A DNA stretch of 64,000 bases, from positions 1 to 64,000 of the forward strand of contig JAFGOB010000092.1 in NCBI GenBank assembly GCA_016926695.1, read 5' to 3'. Origin of the DNA: Dehalococcoidales bacterium. Lineage in GTDB: Bacteria; Chloroflexota; Dehalococcoidia; Dehalococcoidales; UBA3254. Position numbers and translations under genes: made by a program. The notes beneath the pieces were generated by a model. It did no database searches and was not told the DNA's origin. It saw only the letters and a program-made list of their open reading frames with translations. Position 1 is the stretch's first letter. The number at the start of each line of letters is the position of its first letter. Below, piece by piece: positions 7,449 through 17,898 of the stretch.

Positions 7449-9854
7449 ATGAGAATATCAATTAAATGGCTTAAAGATTATCTTGATATAAACATTTCGC
7501 CTGACGAACTGGCCGGACGCCTGATGATGTCAGGGAATGAAGTTAAAGCGATAGAAAAAACAGGCGCTGATTGGCATCATGTGGTAATAGGGCAAATCAC
7601 GGCTGTAAACGCCCATCCCAATGCGGACAGGTTGCGATTGGCAACTGTCACCACCGGACAGGAAGAGCACACGGTAGTCTGCGGGGCTCCAAACCTGAAT
7701 ATCGGAGACAGGATCGTGTTTGCCACTGTGGGGGCTGAGCTTAACGACGGTCATACGGGTCAGAAAATTCGCCTTAAACCGGCAAAGATACGGGGGGTGG
7801 AGTCCAAAGGTATGATCTGCTCGGAGATGGAGCTGGGTATTTCTCAGAACCATGAAGGAATCCTGGTTTTGCCGGCGGATGCGCCTCTCGGAGCGGAATT
7901 ATGCGATTATCTGGGCGATACGATAATAGACCTGGATGTCACCCCTAACCGTCCGGACTGCCTGTCCATGACAGGTATTGCCAGGGAAGCGTCGGCGCTT
8001 ACCGGAAGCTGCCTTCATATTCCAGACGTAAACTATAATGAAAGTGATGACCCTGTTGAAAATTATATTACAATAGAGATTCAGGCTCCTGATTTGTGTC
8101 CCCGGTATTGTGCAACACTCATAAAAGATATCACGATAAGGCCTTCGCCACAATGGATGCAGGAAAGGCTTGTCGCCAGTGGCATGAGGCCGATTAATAA
8201 TATTGTGGACATAAGCAACTACGTAATGCTCGAATACGGTCAGCCACTGCATACCTTCGACTATGATAAGATAAACGGAAAAAAGATCATCGTCAGGCGG
8301 GCCGCGGAAGGAGAGAGGCTGGTATCCCTGGATAGAAATGAACGTCACCTCAATCCGGATATGCTGGTTATTGCAGATCAAAACAGGTCGGTTGCCATAG
8401 CCGGCGTAATGGGCGGAGCCAACAGCGATGTAACGGAAGGGACTAAAAATATCCTGCTTGAAGCCGCCAGTTTCAATCCGGTAAGCATTCATTATACCGG
8501 CGATACCCTGGGTCTTCAAAGTGAGTCCCGCTATCGTTTTGAGAGAGGTATATCCAGTGGCTTGGCTTTGCCGGCCCTGAAACGGGCTACCCAGCTTCTG
8601 GCCGAACTGGGGAGCGGAACGGTGGCCAGGGGGTGGATGGATGTATGTCCGTTCCGGAAAGACCCGAAACCGGTCCAGATGTCGTTCGATAAGGCCAGGC
8701 GTTTAATGGGGATGGAATACAGCCGCGAACAGATCTTGACTACCCTCAGTGCCCTGGGATTTGAGAATATCAAAGAGGTATCGCCTGGAAAAATAGAGGT
8801 CAATCCCCCTTACTGGAGGAGCGATATTCACAGGGAAGTAGACTTGATTGAGGAGGTGTCCCGTATTATCGGGTACGACAAGATACCTTATACCCTGCTG
8901 GCGGAGCCTTTACCGCATCTCAATCCTGACCCGATATTCGATCTGAAGCGGAGTTTAAAAATCGCGTTAACCGCCGAGGGATACAGCGAGATATTGACCT
9001 TTTCCCTCACGGGCCGGGAGGCGCTTGAAAAAGCCTTCGCGGATCGCAAGCTCAGCGGGCCCGAACCGCTGAGGGTGGTAAACCCGATGACGGATGATAT
9101 GGCTGTATTACGTACTTCACTGCGACCGGCCTTGTTATCGGCTTTTGCCTCCAACCGGCGATTTACAGATGACAGCATAAGACTTTTTGAGACGGGCAAA
9201 GTATATTTGCCATCGGATAAAGGTCAGCCGGATGAGAGAGAGACTCTCTGTGCTGTGGTGGGAGGGCTCCGTTTTACCAGGTCCTGGCAGGACAAGGAGG
9301 GGGATGTCGATTTCTTCGATGCCAAAGGCAGTGTGGAAGGCCTGCTTTACAGGTCAGGTCTGGAAGCGGTATTCGAAAAAAGCCGGGACGGCGGTCTGCA
9401 TATCAACAAGCAGGCGGATATCCTGGTCAGGGGACAAAAGGTTGGATCAATAGGTGAAGTACATCCAGTTGTACGTGCAGCATTCGATATTGCCGAACCG
9501 GTATATCTTTGGGAGATAGACCTAAAAACGCTGGTAACGCTGACTTCAGCAGCAAAAAACTACAGGCCTGTGGCGCGTTTTCCTTCTATTGTCAGAGATC
9601 TGGCTTTAGTGGTGGACTCAGGTACTACACATCAGTCCGTAAAAACGATAATTGAAGCCTCACCGCTGGTTGAACAGGTTGAAATATTTGATGTTTATTC
9701 GGGGGAGCAGCTTCCTGAGGGTAAAAAGTCTCTTGCTTATCGTATCAGTTACCGCTCCGATTCTCATACGCTGACAGATGAAGAAGTAAACCATGTACAG
9801 AAAGAGATCGTGGCCCGGTTGAAGAACGAGCTGGAAGCTATACTGCGCGGCTGA
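7449..9854 (+). CDS. pheT: Phenylalanyl-tRNA synthetase beta subunit
   Basis: This is the tRNA-binding and editing subunit partner of PheS. Its 801 residues show the full domain set: an N-terminal EMAP/OB tRNA-binding domain (about 40-150), the B3/B4 editing region (about 210-380, with EAASFNP), a B5 domain (about 400-470), the inactive class II-like core and a C-terminal FDX-ACB anticodon-binding domain (FPSIVRDLALVVD at about 715). Spacing to pheS is 8 bases. A promoter for the ribosomal superoperon follows about 120 bases after the stop. Confidence 0.96.
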   Translation: MRISIKWLKDYLDINISPDELAGRLMMSGNEVKAIEKTGADWHHVVIGQITAVNAHPNADRLRLATVTTGQEEHTVVCGAPNLNIGDRIVFATVGAELNDGHTGQKIRLKPAKIRGVESKGMICSEMELGISQNHEGILVLPADAPLGAELCDYLGDTIIDLDVTPNRPDCLSMTGIAREASALTGSCLHIPDVNYNESDDPVENYITIEIQAPDLCPRYCATLIKDITIRPSPQWMQERLVASGMRPINNIVDISNYVMLEYGQPLHTFDYDKINGKKIIVRRAAEGERLVSLDRNERHLNPDMLVIADQNRSVAIAGVMGGANSDVTEGTKNILLEAASFNPVSIHYTGDTLGLQSESRYRFERGISSGLALPALKRATQLLAELGSGTVARGWMDVCPFRKDPKPVQMSFDKARRLMGMEYSREQILTTLSALGFENIKEVSPGKIEVNPPYWRSDIHREVDLIEEVSRIIGYDKIPYTLLAEPLPHLNPDPIFDLKRSLKIALTAEGYSEILTFSLTGREALEKAFADRKLSGPEPLRVVNPMTDDMAVLRTSLRPALLSAFASNRRFTDDSIRLFETGKVYLPSDKGQPDERETLCAVVGGLRFTRSWQDKEGDVDFFDAKGSVEGLLYRSGLEAVFEKSRDGGLHINKQADILVRGQKVGSIGEVHPVVRAAFDIAEPVYLWEIDLKTLVTLTSAAKNYRPVARFPSIVRDLALVVDSGTTHQSVKTIIEASPLVEQVEIFDVYSGEQLPEGKKSLAYRISYRSDSHTLTDEEVNHVQKEIVARLKNELEAILRG

Positions 9855-9970
9855 TTTACGCCAAAATACAATGGGGTGTCTGATTGATCATAGAGTATTT
9901 AGCTCTACAGGCATGGAAAAGACGGAAAATGAACCGGTTTTTTCCTTAATAATTTGATCTGGAGCGAGGA

Positions 9971-10000
9971 TTGACATTTCGTGTTTATCTATGATAGACT
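9971..10000 (+). promoter_or_regulatory. Predicted promoter of the ribosomal-protein superoperon
   Basis: A consensus TTGACA (9971-9976) is followed after 18 bases by TAGACT (9995-10000). It lies in the 268-base gap before rpsL, leaving a leader of about 115 bases that contains a strong hairpin. Confidence 0.6.
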
Positions 10001-10064
10001 AAACAGTCGGATTTAGTAATCCATATAGTAAGTTGATAGATTGAAATTTGGCGTTCAGTCTATC

Positions 10065-10096
10065 TTTAATGGATGAGCTGTCTCTCATCCATTAAA
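10065..10096 (+). promoter_or_regulatory. Leader hairpin before rpsL
   Basis: A perfect 13-bp stem, TTTAATGGATGAG (10065-10077) with CTCATCCATTAAA (10084-10096), encloses the loop CTGTCT. It ends 14 bases before the ribosome-binding site of rpsL. No T-tract follows. It may be an autoregulatory protein-binding site or an RNA-stabilising hairpin. Confidence 0.6.
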
Positions 10097-10122
10097 ATTT
10101 GTGTAAAATAGGAAGGTAAAAA

Positions 10123-10560
10123 TTGCCTACAATTAATCAATTGGTCCGCAAAGGACGCAAGAGGATGGCCAAGAAGACGAAAGCTCCTGCATTAAGATAT
10201 ACTTTTAATGCCTTGAGGAACAAGACTACCTCACATCAGAAGTCCTCGCCGCAAAAGCGGGGTGTATGTCTGCAGGTCAAGACAATGACGCCTAAAAAGC
10301 CTAATTCCGGGTTGCGAAAAATCGCCAGAGTGCGCTTGAGTAACGGTATTCAGGTTACCGCCTATATTCCGGGTGAAGGGCATGATTTGCAGGAGCACTC
10401 CGTTGTGCTTGTACGTGGTGGACGTGTGAAAGACCTTCCCGGCGTACGCTACCATATTATTCGCGGAACACTTGATGCCAGCGGCGTGGATAAACGCAGA
10501 CAGGGTAGAAGTAAGTACGGCAACAAACGACCCAAGGCTGCCGCCGACAAAGCTTCGTAG
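10123..10560 (+). CDS. rpsL: 30S ribosomal protein S12, with internal insertion
   Basis: S12 sits in the decoding centre. The start is TTG 10123 with GGAAGG upstream, giving [12 protein letters not shown]. At 145 residues it is about 20 longer than E. coli S12. The extra sequence, [15 protein letters not shown], lies between KAPAL and SPQKRGVC, where the usual protein has only a few residues. The core motifs [11 protein letters not shown] and [15 protein letters not shown] keep the lysines associated with streptomycin sensitivity. It is the first gene of the str operon, with rpsG 16 bases downstream. Confidence 0.96.
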   Translation: MPTINQLVRKGRKRMAKKTKAPALRYTFNALRNKTTSHQKSSPQKRGVCLQVKTMTPKKPNSGLRKIARVRLSNGIQVTAYIPGEGHDLQEHSVVLVRGGRVKDLPGVRYHIIRGTLDASGVDKRRQGRSKYGNKRPKAAADKAS

Positions 10561-10576
10561 GTAAAGGAGGCTGATA

Positions 10577-11047
10577 ATGCCAAGACGGAAACATATCGAT
10601 AGAAGAGTCAGGTTGCCTGATGCAAAATATAATAATTTAACCCTAGCCGAGCTGATAAGCAAACTGATGTATTGCGGAAAAAAGAGCACGGCGGAGAAGG
10701 TTGTATACGACGCCATGGATATCATCAAGGAGAAAGAAAAAGGAGATCCGGTTGCTACACTGGAGCTGGCTCTGAAAAACTCCACTCCACTTCTGGAGGT
10801 AAAAGCCCGTCGTGTTGGAGGCGCCACTTATCAGGTACCCGTTGAAGTTGATAGTAATCGCGGTAGGGCACTGGCCATTCGCTGGATTATCAAGTCGACC
10901 AGGTCAAGATCAGGCAGGTCGACTGCGGAAAAATTCGCCAACGAGCTGCTTGATGCGGCGAAAGGTCAGGGAGCTACTGTAAAAAAGAGGGAAGATACCC
11001 ATAAAATGGCTGAGGCTAACAGGGCCTTCGCCCATTATAGATGGTAA
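10577..11047 (+). CDS. rpsG: 30S ribosomal protein S7
   Basis: S7 nucleates assembly of the 30S head and is the usual repressor of the str operon. It has 156 residues, the standard length, beginning MPRRKHIDRR and carrying the expected LISKLMYCGKKSTAE and EANRAFAHYRW segments. An AAAGGAGG site lies just before the ATG. fusA follows closely. Confidence 0.97.
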   Translation: MPRRKHIDRRVRLPDAKYNNLTLAELISKLMYCGKKSTAEKVVYDAMDIIKEKEKGDPVATLELALKNSTPLLEVKARRVGGATYQVPVEVDSNRGRALAIRWIIKSTRSRSGRSTAEKFANELLDAAKGQGATVKKREDTHKMAEANRAFAHYRW

Positions 11048-11131
11048 TTTATGTTTGTTTCCATTCAAGAAAAAAGAGGCTTTCCCGGAACGTCCCCGAA
11101 AGTAAAAGTGTCTGAAAACAAGGATAGAGTT

Positions 11132-13213
11132 GTGTCCAGAAGTTTCCCATTAGAGCTCATTCGAAATATAGCTATTATTGCTCACATTGATGCAGGAAAA
11201 ACTACAACTACCGAGCGTATGCTTTATTATACCGGACGTACTTATAAGATAGGTAATGTCGATGAAGGTACAACGGTCATGGATTTTATGCAGCAGGAGC
11301 GGGAAAGAGGCATTACTATCAATGCCGCCGCAACTACCACTAAATGGGGGGATTACAGGATTAATATTATCGATACTCCCGGACACGTTGATTTTACGGC
11401 GGAAGTGGAAAGAAGCCTGAGGGTTCTGGACGGGGGAGTAGTTGTGCTGGATGCGGTCCAGGGAGTTGAAGCACAATCGGAAACGGTTTGGCGTCAGGCG
11501 GATAAATATAAAGTCCCCAGAATTTGCTTTATTAACAAAATGGACCGAGTGGGCGCCAATTTTGACCGTACCATTGATATGATCAGGGACAGACTGCTGG
11601 CTATTCCTCTGCCTTTACAGATTTCTCTCGGCAGCGAGGAGAACTACGAGGGCATTATTGATCTAGTAGAGATGAAGGCCTGGCGTTTTTCGAACGATCC
11701 TGATGAACAACCTGAAGAATTGACTATCCCTGAACAGATGGTCTCCCAGGCAAATGAGCAACGTTCGAGTTTGATTGAAAGATTGGGAGAATCCGATGAC
11801 CAGATAATGGAAGCCTATCTGGCGGGTTCTGACATAGAAATAAAGGATATAAAGGCTGCGTTAAGGCGGGTTACAATTGCCAACAAATGCGTTCCGGTAC
11901 TCTGCGGAAGCTCACTCAAGAACAAAGGCATCCAGCCTTTGCTGAATGCAATAATAGACTATTTGCCTTCTCCTTTGGATATGCCGCCGCTGTATGCCAT
12001 TAAACCGCAGAGCGATGAAAAGATAGCCTGTCTTCCCAGCGATGATGGTCCCTTCCTGGCTCTGGCCTTCAAGGTAGTGACGGATCCTTATATGGGGCGG
12101 TTGGTATATCTCAGGGTTTATTCAGGGTTATTAAAGACCGGTGCAAGCGTATTGAATTCAACCAGGGATAAAAAGGAACGAATAGGACGTATATTACTGA
12201 TGCATGCCAATCACCGGGAAGAGATAAGTGATGCGGATACGGGTGCCATAATCGCGACCCTGGGATTGAAGGAGACATTTACGGGAGATACGCTCAGCGA
12301 TCTGGCCGTACCGCTGGTACTGGAAAGTATATGTTTTCCGGAACCCGTGATATCTGTAGCAGTAGAGCCGAAAACCAGAGCTGACCAGGATAAACTGGGA
12401 GAAGCCCTGCGGAAAATGTCTGATGAGGATCCTACCTTTAAAACTGACTATAATGAAGAGACCGGACAGATGGTAATTGCCGGGATGGGTGAGTTACATC
12501 TGGATGTGATAGTAAGCCGCATGCTGACGGAATTCGGAGTAAGCGCCAAAGTAGGTAATCCCCAGGTGGCCTATAAGGAGACAATTACCACTGGCGTTGA
12601 AACGGAAGGGAAATTTGTGAGGCAGACCGGCGGGCACGGGCAGTATGGCCATGTTATGGTGCGCTTTGAGCCGATCGAAAAGGGAAAGGGCTTCGAGTTC
12701 GTGGATAATATTAAGGGTGGATCGATACCCCGCAAATATATTCCTCCTGTCGAAGCCGGTATAAAAGAAGCTCTTCAAAGTGGTGTTCTGGCAGGATATC
12801 CGCTGGTTGATATCAGAGCTACGCTTTATGACGGCAGTTATCATGATGTGGATTCATCCGATCTGGCTTTTAAGATGGCTGGTGCTCTGGCTCTAAAAGA
12901 AGGGGCGCGAAAAGGGAAATCAATAATTCTTGAGCCTATAATGAAAATGGAAATAATGGCGCCAGAGCAATTCATGGGTGATCTAATAGGTGATCTGAAT
13001 TCAAGAAGAGGACATATAGAAAACGTTGAGACCCGGAACGGTATGTGTACGATCCAGGGGCATATTCCGCTGGCACAGACCTTTGGGTACTCAACTATTA
13101 TTCGTTCTCTTACTCAGGGCCGGGCTAACTATTCGTTAGAATTTTCAGACTATCAGGAAGTGCCCGGAGAATTAGCCGAGGAAATTGTGAAAAAGGGTAG
13201 AGGAAATGCCTAA
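11132..13213 (+). CDS. fusA: Elongation factor G
   Basis: EF-G is the GTPase that drives ribosomal translocation. The G domain shows [13 protein letters not shown] (G1), the RGITI switch I, DTPGHVDF (G3) and NKMDR (G4). Domains II-V follow to the normal end. I chose GTG 11132 ([12 protein letters not shown]) because AAGGA lies 8 bases upstream and this gives 693 residues, the family norm. The frame is open back to ATG 11051, which would add 27 residues without a ribosome-binding site. It overlaps rpsJ by 8 bases. Confidence 0.96.
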   Translation: MSRSFPLELIRNIAIIAHIDAGKTTTTERMLYYTGRTYKIGNVDEGTTVMDFMQQERERGITINAAATTTKWGDYRINIIDTPGHVDFTAEVERSLRVLDGGVVVLDAVQGVEAQSETVWRQADKYKVPRICFINKMDRVGANFDRTIDMIRDRLLAIPLPLQISLGSEENYEGIIDLVEMKAWRFSNDPDEQPEELTIPEQMVSQANEQRSSLIERLGESDDQIMEAYLAGSDIEIKDIKAALRRVTIANKCVPVLCGSSLKNKGIQPLLNAIIDYLPSPLDMPPLYAIKPQSDEKIACLPSDDGPFLALAFKVVTDPYMGRLVYLRVYSGLLKTGASVLNSTRDKKERIGRILLMHANHREEISDADTGAIIATLGLKETFTGDTLSDLAVPLVLESICFPEPVISVAVEPKTRADQDKLGEALRKMSDEDPTFKTDYNEETGQMVIAGMGELHLDVIVSRMLTEFGVSAKVGNPQVAYKETITTGVETEGKFVRQTGGHGQYGHVMVRFEPIEKGKGFEFVDNIKGGSIPRKYIPPVEAGIKEALQSGVLAGYPLVDIRATLYDGSYHDVDSSDLAFKMAGALALKEGARKGKSIILEPIMKMEIMAPEQFMGDLIGDLNSRRGHIENVETRNGMCTIQGHIPLAQTFGYSTIIRSLTQGRANYSLEFSDYQEVPGELAEEIVKKGRGNA

Positions 13214-13514
13214 ACAGAAAATCAGGATTCGTTTAAAAGGGTATGATCACAAGATTGTTGACCAGTCGGCAGCACAGATTGTCGAAGCTATCGAACGCAG
13301 CGGGGCGGTTGTTTCAGGTCCTGTGCCATTGCCGACAAGAGTTGAGAAATTCAGTATAATCCGTTCATCCTTTATCGATAAAGACTCTCAGGAACAGTTC
13401 GAGATCAGGACCCATAAACGTTTGATTGATATTATCGAAACAACCTCAAAGACCATAGACGCTTTAACAAAATTAAATCTTCCCTCAGGTGTTGAGGTAG
13501 ATATAAAGCTCTAA
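13206..13514 (+). CDS. rpsJ: 30S ribosomal protein S10
   Basis: S10 is a 30S head protein that also acts as NusE in antitermination. It has 102 residues with the hallmark [19 protein letters not shown] and HKRLIDI segments. The ATG lies within the end of fusA, so the str and S10 operons are joined without a break. There is no tuf gene between fusA and rpsJ. Confidence 0.97.
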   Translation: MPKQKIRIRLKGYDHKIVDQSAAQIVEAIERSGAVVSGPVPLPTRVEKFSIIRSSFIDKDSQEQFEIRTHKRLIDIIETTSKTIDALTKLNLPSGVEVDIKL

Positions 13515-13551
13515 CCGCTGATAGTAAAATTAAGATAAATGGAAGGATAAT

Positions 13552-14181
13552 ATGCCTGATATTAATGGTATCATAGGTAAAAAGTTAGGCATGACGCAGG
13601 TGTTCGATGATGCCGGGAAATGTAAATCCGTGACGGTAATTGAAGCAGGTCCCTGTAAAATAACCCAGATCAAGTATGTCGAAAACGATGGATATGATGC
13701 GGCGCAGATTGGTTTTGGAAAAGCAAAAAAGCTATCTGCCGCGGAAAAAGGCCATCTGAAAAATATGGGGGAATACAAATATCTAAGAGAAATAAAATTG
13801 GATTCAACCGAGGGGTTGAAAACCGGCGATACTCTTGATGTAAACCAGTTTAAACCGGGTGACAAAGTGGATATAACAGGTATATCAAAAGGCAAGGGCT
13901 TTGCCGGAGTGGTTAAAAGGCATCACTTCCGGGGCGGGCCTAAAACACACGGTCAGTCCGACCGGCATAGGGCGCCGGGATCAATAGGTTCGACTACCAC
14001 CCCGGGGCATGTATGGAAAGGCCTGAAGATGGCGGGACACATGGGAAACAGAAGAGTGACAGCCATGAATCTTGAAGTCTACAGTGCTGATAACGTAAGA
14101 AATATATTGTTTGTGAAGGGTGCTGTTCCAGGCAGTAAAAACGGCCTGGTGATCGTTCGAAAATCAAACAAAGGGAGCTAG
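13552..14181 (+). CDS. rplC: 50S ribosomal protein L3
   Basis: L3 is an early assembly protein near the peptidyl-transferase centre. It has 209 residues beginning with the family-typical IGKKLGMTQVFD, then GKGFAGVVKRHHFRGGP and the central loop GSIGSTTTPGHVWKGLKMAGHMG in the expected place. GGAAGG precedes the ATG. rplD begins 3 bases after the stop. Confidence 0.97.
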   Translation: MPDINGIIGKKLGMTQVFDDAGKCKSVTVIEAGPCKITQIKYVENDGYDAAQIGFGKAKKLSAAEKGHLKNMGEYKYLREIKLDSTEGLKTGDTLDVNQFKPGDKVDITGISKGKGFAGVVKRHHFRGGPKTHGQSDRHRAPGSIGSTTTPGHVWKGLKMAGHMGNRRVTAMNLEVYSADNVRNILFVKGAVPGSKNGLVIVRKSNKGS

Positions 14182-14184
14182 AAA

Positions 14185-14841
14185 GTGCAAGTCCCAGTTT
14201 ACAATATTGGCGGAGAAGTAATAAGGAATATAGAAGTCAGCGATAGTGTCTTCGCTGTACCCTTCAATGATGCAGTGGTACATCAGGCCATGGTCAGACA
14301 GAGGGCCGATGGAAGGCAGGGTACCTCCGATACAAAAACAAGAGGAGAAGTATCCGGCAGCGGAAAAAAACCCTACGCTCAGAAGCATACCGGTGAAGCC
14401 AGGGCCGGAGACAGAAGGTCACCGACCAGAAGGAAAGGCGGTGTGGCTTTTGGCCCGCATCCGAGGGATTATACCAAGGCTATACCCAAAAAGATGCGTC
14501 GACTGGCATTACGCTGCATGATTTCTTCGAAAGTCAGTGACGGGAATTTCAAAGTAGTTGATAAGTTTGATCTTGAGGTACCCAAAACCAGAGAAATGGT
14601 GAATATCCTGGATACGCTGAAAATGGAGAAATCAGCCCTCATTATTACCGCCGTTCCTGAAATGAATGTAGTTAAGTCCGCCAGAAATATCCCCGGTATA
14701 AAGACCTTACCGGCCAGTATTTTAAATATCGTAGACCTGCTTTCACATGACGGACTGTTAATGACCGAAGATGCAGTGAGGAAAGCGGAACAGATTTGGG
14801 GCGAGATCAAATCCAGGGAGGAAAGCGATGCATCTTTATGA
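14185..14841 (+). CDS. rplD: 50S ribosomal protein L4
   Basis: L4 lines the nascent-peptide tunnel and is the classical S10-operon repressor in gamma-proteobacteria. It has 218 residues from GTG 14185 with AAAGGGAG upstream. The Arg/Gly-rich tunnel loop (RADGRQGTSDTKTRGEVSG and KKPYAQKHTGEARAGDRRSP) is intact. It overlaps rplW by 14 bases. Confidence 0.96.
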   Translation: MQVPVYNIGGEVIRNIEVSDSVFAVPFNDAVVHQAMVRQRADGRQGTSDTKTRGEVSGSGKKPYAQKHTGEARAGDRRSPTRRKGGVAFGPHPRDYTKAIPKKMRRLALRCMISSKVSDGNFKVVDKFDLEVPKTREMVNILDTLKMEKSALIITAVPEMNVVKSARNIPGIKTLPASILNIVDLLSHDGLLMTEDAVRKAEQIWGEIKSREESDASL

Positions 14842-15112
14842 AGTTTTAAGACGTCCGTTAGTAACTGAAAAAGGCACTTTACTGCAAGCCCAGAATAAAT
14901 ATGCCTTTGAAGTAAGTGATAAAGCCAACAAGTTGCAGGTCAAGCAGGCTGTTGAGATGGCCTTTAAAGTTACTGTAACAGGTGTTAATGTAATTACTGT
15001 CAGAGGAAAAGAAGTACGAGTCGGCAGAAGACAGATTGTTAAAAGTCACTGGAAAAAGGCTGTGGTTACTCTAAAAGCCGGCGATAAAATTCAGATCTTC
15101 GAGGGTGTTTAG
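14828..15112 (+). CDS. rplW: 50S ribosomal protein L23
   Basis: L23 surrounds the tunnel exit and binds SRP and trigger factor. It has 94 residues with VLRRPLVTEKGTLL near the N-terminus and YAFEVSDKANKLQVKQAVE. The ATG lies 14 bases inside rplD with GGGAGGAAAG upstream, so the pair is translationally coupled. Confidence 0.96.
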   Translation: MHLYEVLRRPLVTEKGTLLQAQNKYAFEVSDKANKLQVKQAVEMAFKVTVTGVNVITVRGKEVRVGRRQIVKSHWKKAVVTLKAGDKIQIFEGV

Positions 15113-15130
15113 CTGGAAGGAGAGATATAA

Positions 15131-15958
15131 ATGGCATTAGTGAAATTTAAGCCGACTTCACCCGGCAGGCGTAACCAGAGCGGGTATACATTTGATGAGA
15201 TAACCAAAGTTGAACCGGAGAAATCTCTTGTTTCGCCTCATAAAAAGACGGCCGGGCGCAACAATCGCGGAGTTATCACCATAAGGCGTCAGGGCGGCGG
15301 CGTGAAACAGGCTTTACGGAAAATCGATTTCAAGAGAGACAAGGATGGCGTACCTGGAAGGGTGGCTGCCATTGAATATGATCCTAATCGCAGCGCCAGG
15401 ATCGCACTGATATTTTACGCCGACGGTGATAAGCGTTATATTCTGGCCCCGGTAGATCTTAAAGTAGGGAATACGATCAAATCGGGAGAAGATGCCGAGG
15501 TAAGACCGGGGAATCATATGCCGCTTAAAAATATTCCCAGCGGTACTCCGATACATAACATTGAGCTTCAAAAAGGAAAAGGCGGTCAACTGGTGAGAAG
15601 TGCCGGAGGAACGGCCAGGCTAATGGTGAAAGAGGGTGGTTTCGCCCTTGTTAGGCTGCCTTCTACCGAGCTGAGAAGAATCAGTATAGAATGCAGTGCT
15701 ACCATAGGCCAGGTAGGTAATATAGAGCACTCAAACATAAGTCTCGGTAAAGCCGGCAGAAGAAGATTAATGGGATGGAGGCCGAAGTCGAGAGGCTCGG
15801 CGTTGACTCCCAGGGACCATCCACATGGTGGAGGATCAGGCCGGTGTCCGATTGGAATGGCGGGACCGAAATCGCCATGGGGAAAACCAACACTGGGCTA
15901 TAAGACTCGCAAGAAGAAAGCATCGGATAAATTGATTGTAAGACGCAGGGAGAAATAA
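15131..15958 (+). CDS. rplB: 50S ribosomal protein L2
   Basis: L2 is needed for subunit joining and peptidyl-transferase activity. Its 275 residues are full length. The conserved [14 protein letters not shown], the functional HPHGGG motif near residue 230 and the terminal [13 protein letters not shown] are present. GGAAGGAG precedes the ATG. rpsS follows after 2 bases. Confidence 0.97.
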   Translation: MALVKFKPTSPGRRNQSGYTFDEITKVEPEKSLVSPHKKTAGRNNRGVITIRRQGGGVKQALRKIDFKRDKDGVPGRVAAIEYDPNRSARIALIFYADGDKRYILAPVDLKVGNTIKSGEDAEVRPGNHMPLKNIPSGTPIHNIELQKGKGGQLVRSAGGTARLMVKEGGFALVRLPSTELRRISIECSATIGQVGNIEHSNISLGKAGRRRLMGWRPKSRGSALTPRDHPHGGGSGRCPIGMAGPKSPWGKPTLGYKTRKKKASDKLIVRRREK

Positions 15959-15960
15959 GC

Positions 15961-16236
15961 ATGTCAAGGTCGACAAAAAAAGGACCAGCAGTAGATCCGA
16001 AGTTGCTGAAGAAGGTCGAAGCGGTAGGACGCTCAGGTCAGAAAACTGTGATAAAGACCTGGGCAAGATACTCAACGGTAATGCCGCAGATGGTGGGAAT
16101 GACCATTGGAGTTCATGACGGAAGGCGGCATGTGCCGGTCCTGATTACCGAAAACATGGTAGGTCACAGACTGGGAGAATTTGCCGTCACGCGTACTTTC
16201 AGAGGTCATGGATCTAAAGAAAAATCAGGCAAATAA
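15961..16236 (+). CDS. rpsS: 30S ribosomal protein S19
   Basis: S19 is a 30S head protein that pairs with S13. It has 91 residues, starting [13 protein letters not shown] and containing the signature [22 protein letters not shown]. It begins 2 bases after rplB. A 133-base gap follows before rplV, the longest break inside the S10 section, with no clear promoter. Confidence 0.97.
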   Translation: MSRSTKKGPAVDPKLLKKVEAVGRSGQKTVIKTWARYSTVMPQMVGMTIGVHDGRRHVPVLITENMVGHRLGEFAVTRTFRGHGSKEKSGK

Positions 16237-16369
16237 ACACAATAAAAACATCAGCGTGTCAGGAATTTATTTGAGTTACGTTCATGATACGGAGATAGGC
16301 CTGATCAGCCCGGCGTTCAAACAGGATAATTAAAATAGCTTGAGACAAAATATTTAGGTAAGGCTGAAA

Positions 16370-16699
16370 ATGGAAGTTAGAGCAATTTCTAAGGATACGG
16401 GAGTTTCGCCGAGGAAGATGCGTTTGCTGGTAAATCTGGTAAAGGGGAAACCGGTGGATGAGGCATTAAACATTTTGCGCTTCGCCCCTACACCCAATGC
16501 CAGAATAGTAATGAAAACTATCAAGTCAGCGGCAGCAAATGCGGAAAATAATTTTCAGATGACTCCGTCGGATTTGAAAATTGTAAAAATTACGGCTGAT
16601 GAAGCCAGAATGCTAAAGAGATTTCGCCCCAGGGCTCGCGGAAGAGCAAATCAAATTCTGAAGCGTTCAAGTCATATTACAGTCGTGGTTTCTGAGTAG
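16370..16699 (+). CDS. rplV: 50S ribosomal protein L22
   Basis: L22 lines the exit tunnel. It has 109 residues with SPRKMRLLVNLVKGKPVDEAL and the C-terminal tunnel loop segment ARMLKRFRPRARGRANQI. The ATG is preceded by GGTAAGG. rpsC starts 10 bases after the stop. Confidence 0.97.
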   Translation: MEVRAISKDTGVSPRKMRLLVNLVKGKPVDEALNILRFAPTPNARIVMKTIKSAAANAENNFQMTPSDLKIVKITADEARMLKRFRPRARGRANQILKRSSHITVVVSE

Positions 16700-16709
16700 G
16701 AGGAATATT

Positions 16710-17468
16710 TTGGGCCGAAAAGTTCATCCAGTAGGGTTCAGGATCGGGGTAATCCGGGATTGGCAGGGTAAGTGGTATTCCGATAAAAACTATACCACAT
16801 TTTTGCAGGAAGACTTCAAACTGAGAGATTCAATCATGAAGAAATATCCTGAAGCTGCTATTTCGAAAGTTGAAATCGACCGGCAGGCTAATGAGGTGGC
16901 TATTACCGTTCATACTGCCAGACCTGGCATCGTAATAGGACGTGGCGGACAGCGGGTGGATGAGATGAGACAGGGGCTGGAGAAGCTAATCGGGAAAAAA
17001 GTACGCCTGAATATACAGGAAATCCGGCAGCCTGAGCTGGATGCTTTGCTTGTCTCACGGTCGATCGCCGAACAGCTTGAGCGTCGTATCGCATATCGAA
17101 GAGCCATGAAACAGTCGATTTTCAGGACAATTCAAGCTGGAGCGAAAGGGATCAGGGTAATATGTGCGGGAAGACTGGCTGGTGCGGAAATTGCCAGGCA
17201 GCAGTTGATGCACCAGGGTAGAGTGCCGCTGCATACCATTCGAGCCGATATAGATTACGGGTTCAGTGAAGCCCATACCACTATGGGAAGATTGGGAGTT
17301 AAGGTCTGGATTTACAAGGGCGATATATTACCTGAGACTAAGGAAGAGGAAACTACCGAAGCTCCGGCGATCGCTCAGACTGCGAACAGCAGCCCCGGCG
17401 CTGGCGCAGCACCTTTATCAACTCCAGATGCAACGGAGGATAGTGATGCTTCAACCAAAGCGGGTTAA
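16710..17468 (+). CDS. rpsC: 30S ribosomal protein S3, with Ala/Ser/Thr-rich C-terminal tail
   Basis: S3 is part of the mRNA entry site and its helicase. It starts at TTG 16710 with AGGAGGA upstream. The KH domain contains the motif [13 protein letters not shown], and the core ends near [12 protein letters not shown] low-complexity tail of about 45 residues follows, rich in Glu, Thr, Ala and Ser, giving 252 residues versus the usual 210-235. The last 23 bases overlap rplP. Confidence 0.95.
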   Translation: MGRKVHPVGFRIGVIRDWQGKWYSDKNYTTFLQEDFKLRDSIMKKYPEAAISKVEIDRQANEVAITVHTARPGIVIGRGGQRVDEMRQGLEKLIGKKVRLNIQEIRQPELDALLVSRSIAEQLERRIAYRRAMKQSIFRTIQAGAKGIRVICAGRLAGAEIARQQLMHQGRVPLHTIRADIDYGFSEAHTTMGRLGVKVWIYKGDILPETKEEETTEAPAIAQTANSSPGAGAAPLSTPDATEDSDASTKAG

Positions 17469-17877
17469 ATATCGTAAGACACAAAAGGGTAACAGGAGAG
17501 GAAAGGCACATTCCGGAAATACGGTAGCCTTCGGTGAATTCGGATTACAGGCAATGGAAAATAGCTGGGTTACGGACCGCCAGATTGAGGCTGCCCGGCG
17601 TGCTATCACCCGCTATATACGGCGGGGTGGAAATGTTTGGATACGTATATTTCCCGATAAATCTGTGACCAAGAAGCCGGCGGAAACACGCCAGGGGGGC
17701 GGTAAAGGTTCTCCTGACCATTGGGTGTCCATTGTAAAAACGGGCAGAATAATGTTTGAAATGTCCGGTGTGGATGAGCCGGTAGCCAAAGAGGCCATGA
17801 GACTGGCGTCCAATAAACTGCCTCTAAGTACCAAATTCGTGACCAAGGAAAATGTTACCGCTGCAAGTATGCTTTAG
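17446..17877 (+). CDS. rplP: 50S ribosomal protein L16
   Basis: L16 organises the A-site region of the large subunit. The true start is ATG 17446 ([15 protein letters not shown]), preceded by GGAGG inside rpsC and overlapping it by 23 bases. The frame is open further upstream, but those residues are only rpsC in another frame. It has 143 residues with [40 protein letters not shown] and the Arg-containing loop GKGSPDHWV. Confidence 0.96.
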   Translation: MLQPKRVKYRKTQKGNRRGKAHSGNTVAFGEFGLQAMENSWVTDRQIEAARRAITRYIRRGGNVWIRIFPDKSVTKKPAETRQGGGKGSPDHWVSIVKTGRIMFEMSGVDEPVAKEAMRLASNKLPLSTKFVTKENVTAASML

Positions 17878-17898
17878 TAACCGAGGAGTTGGATTAAG

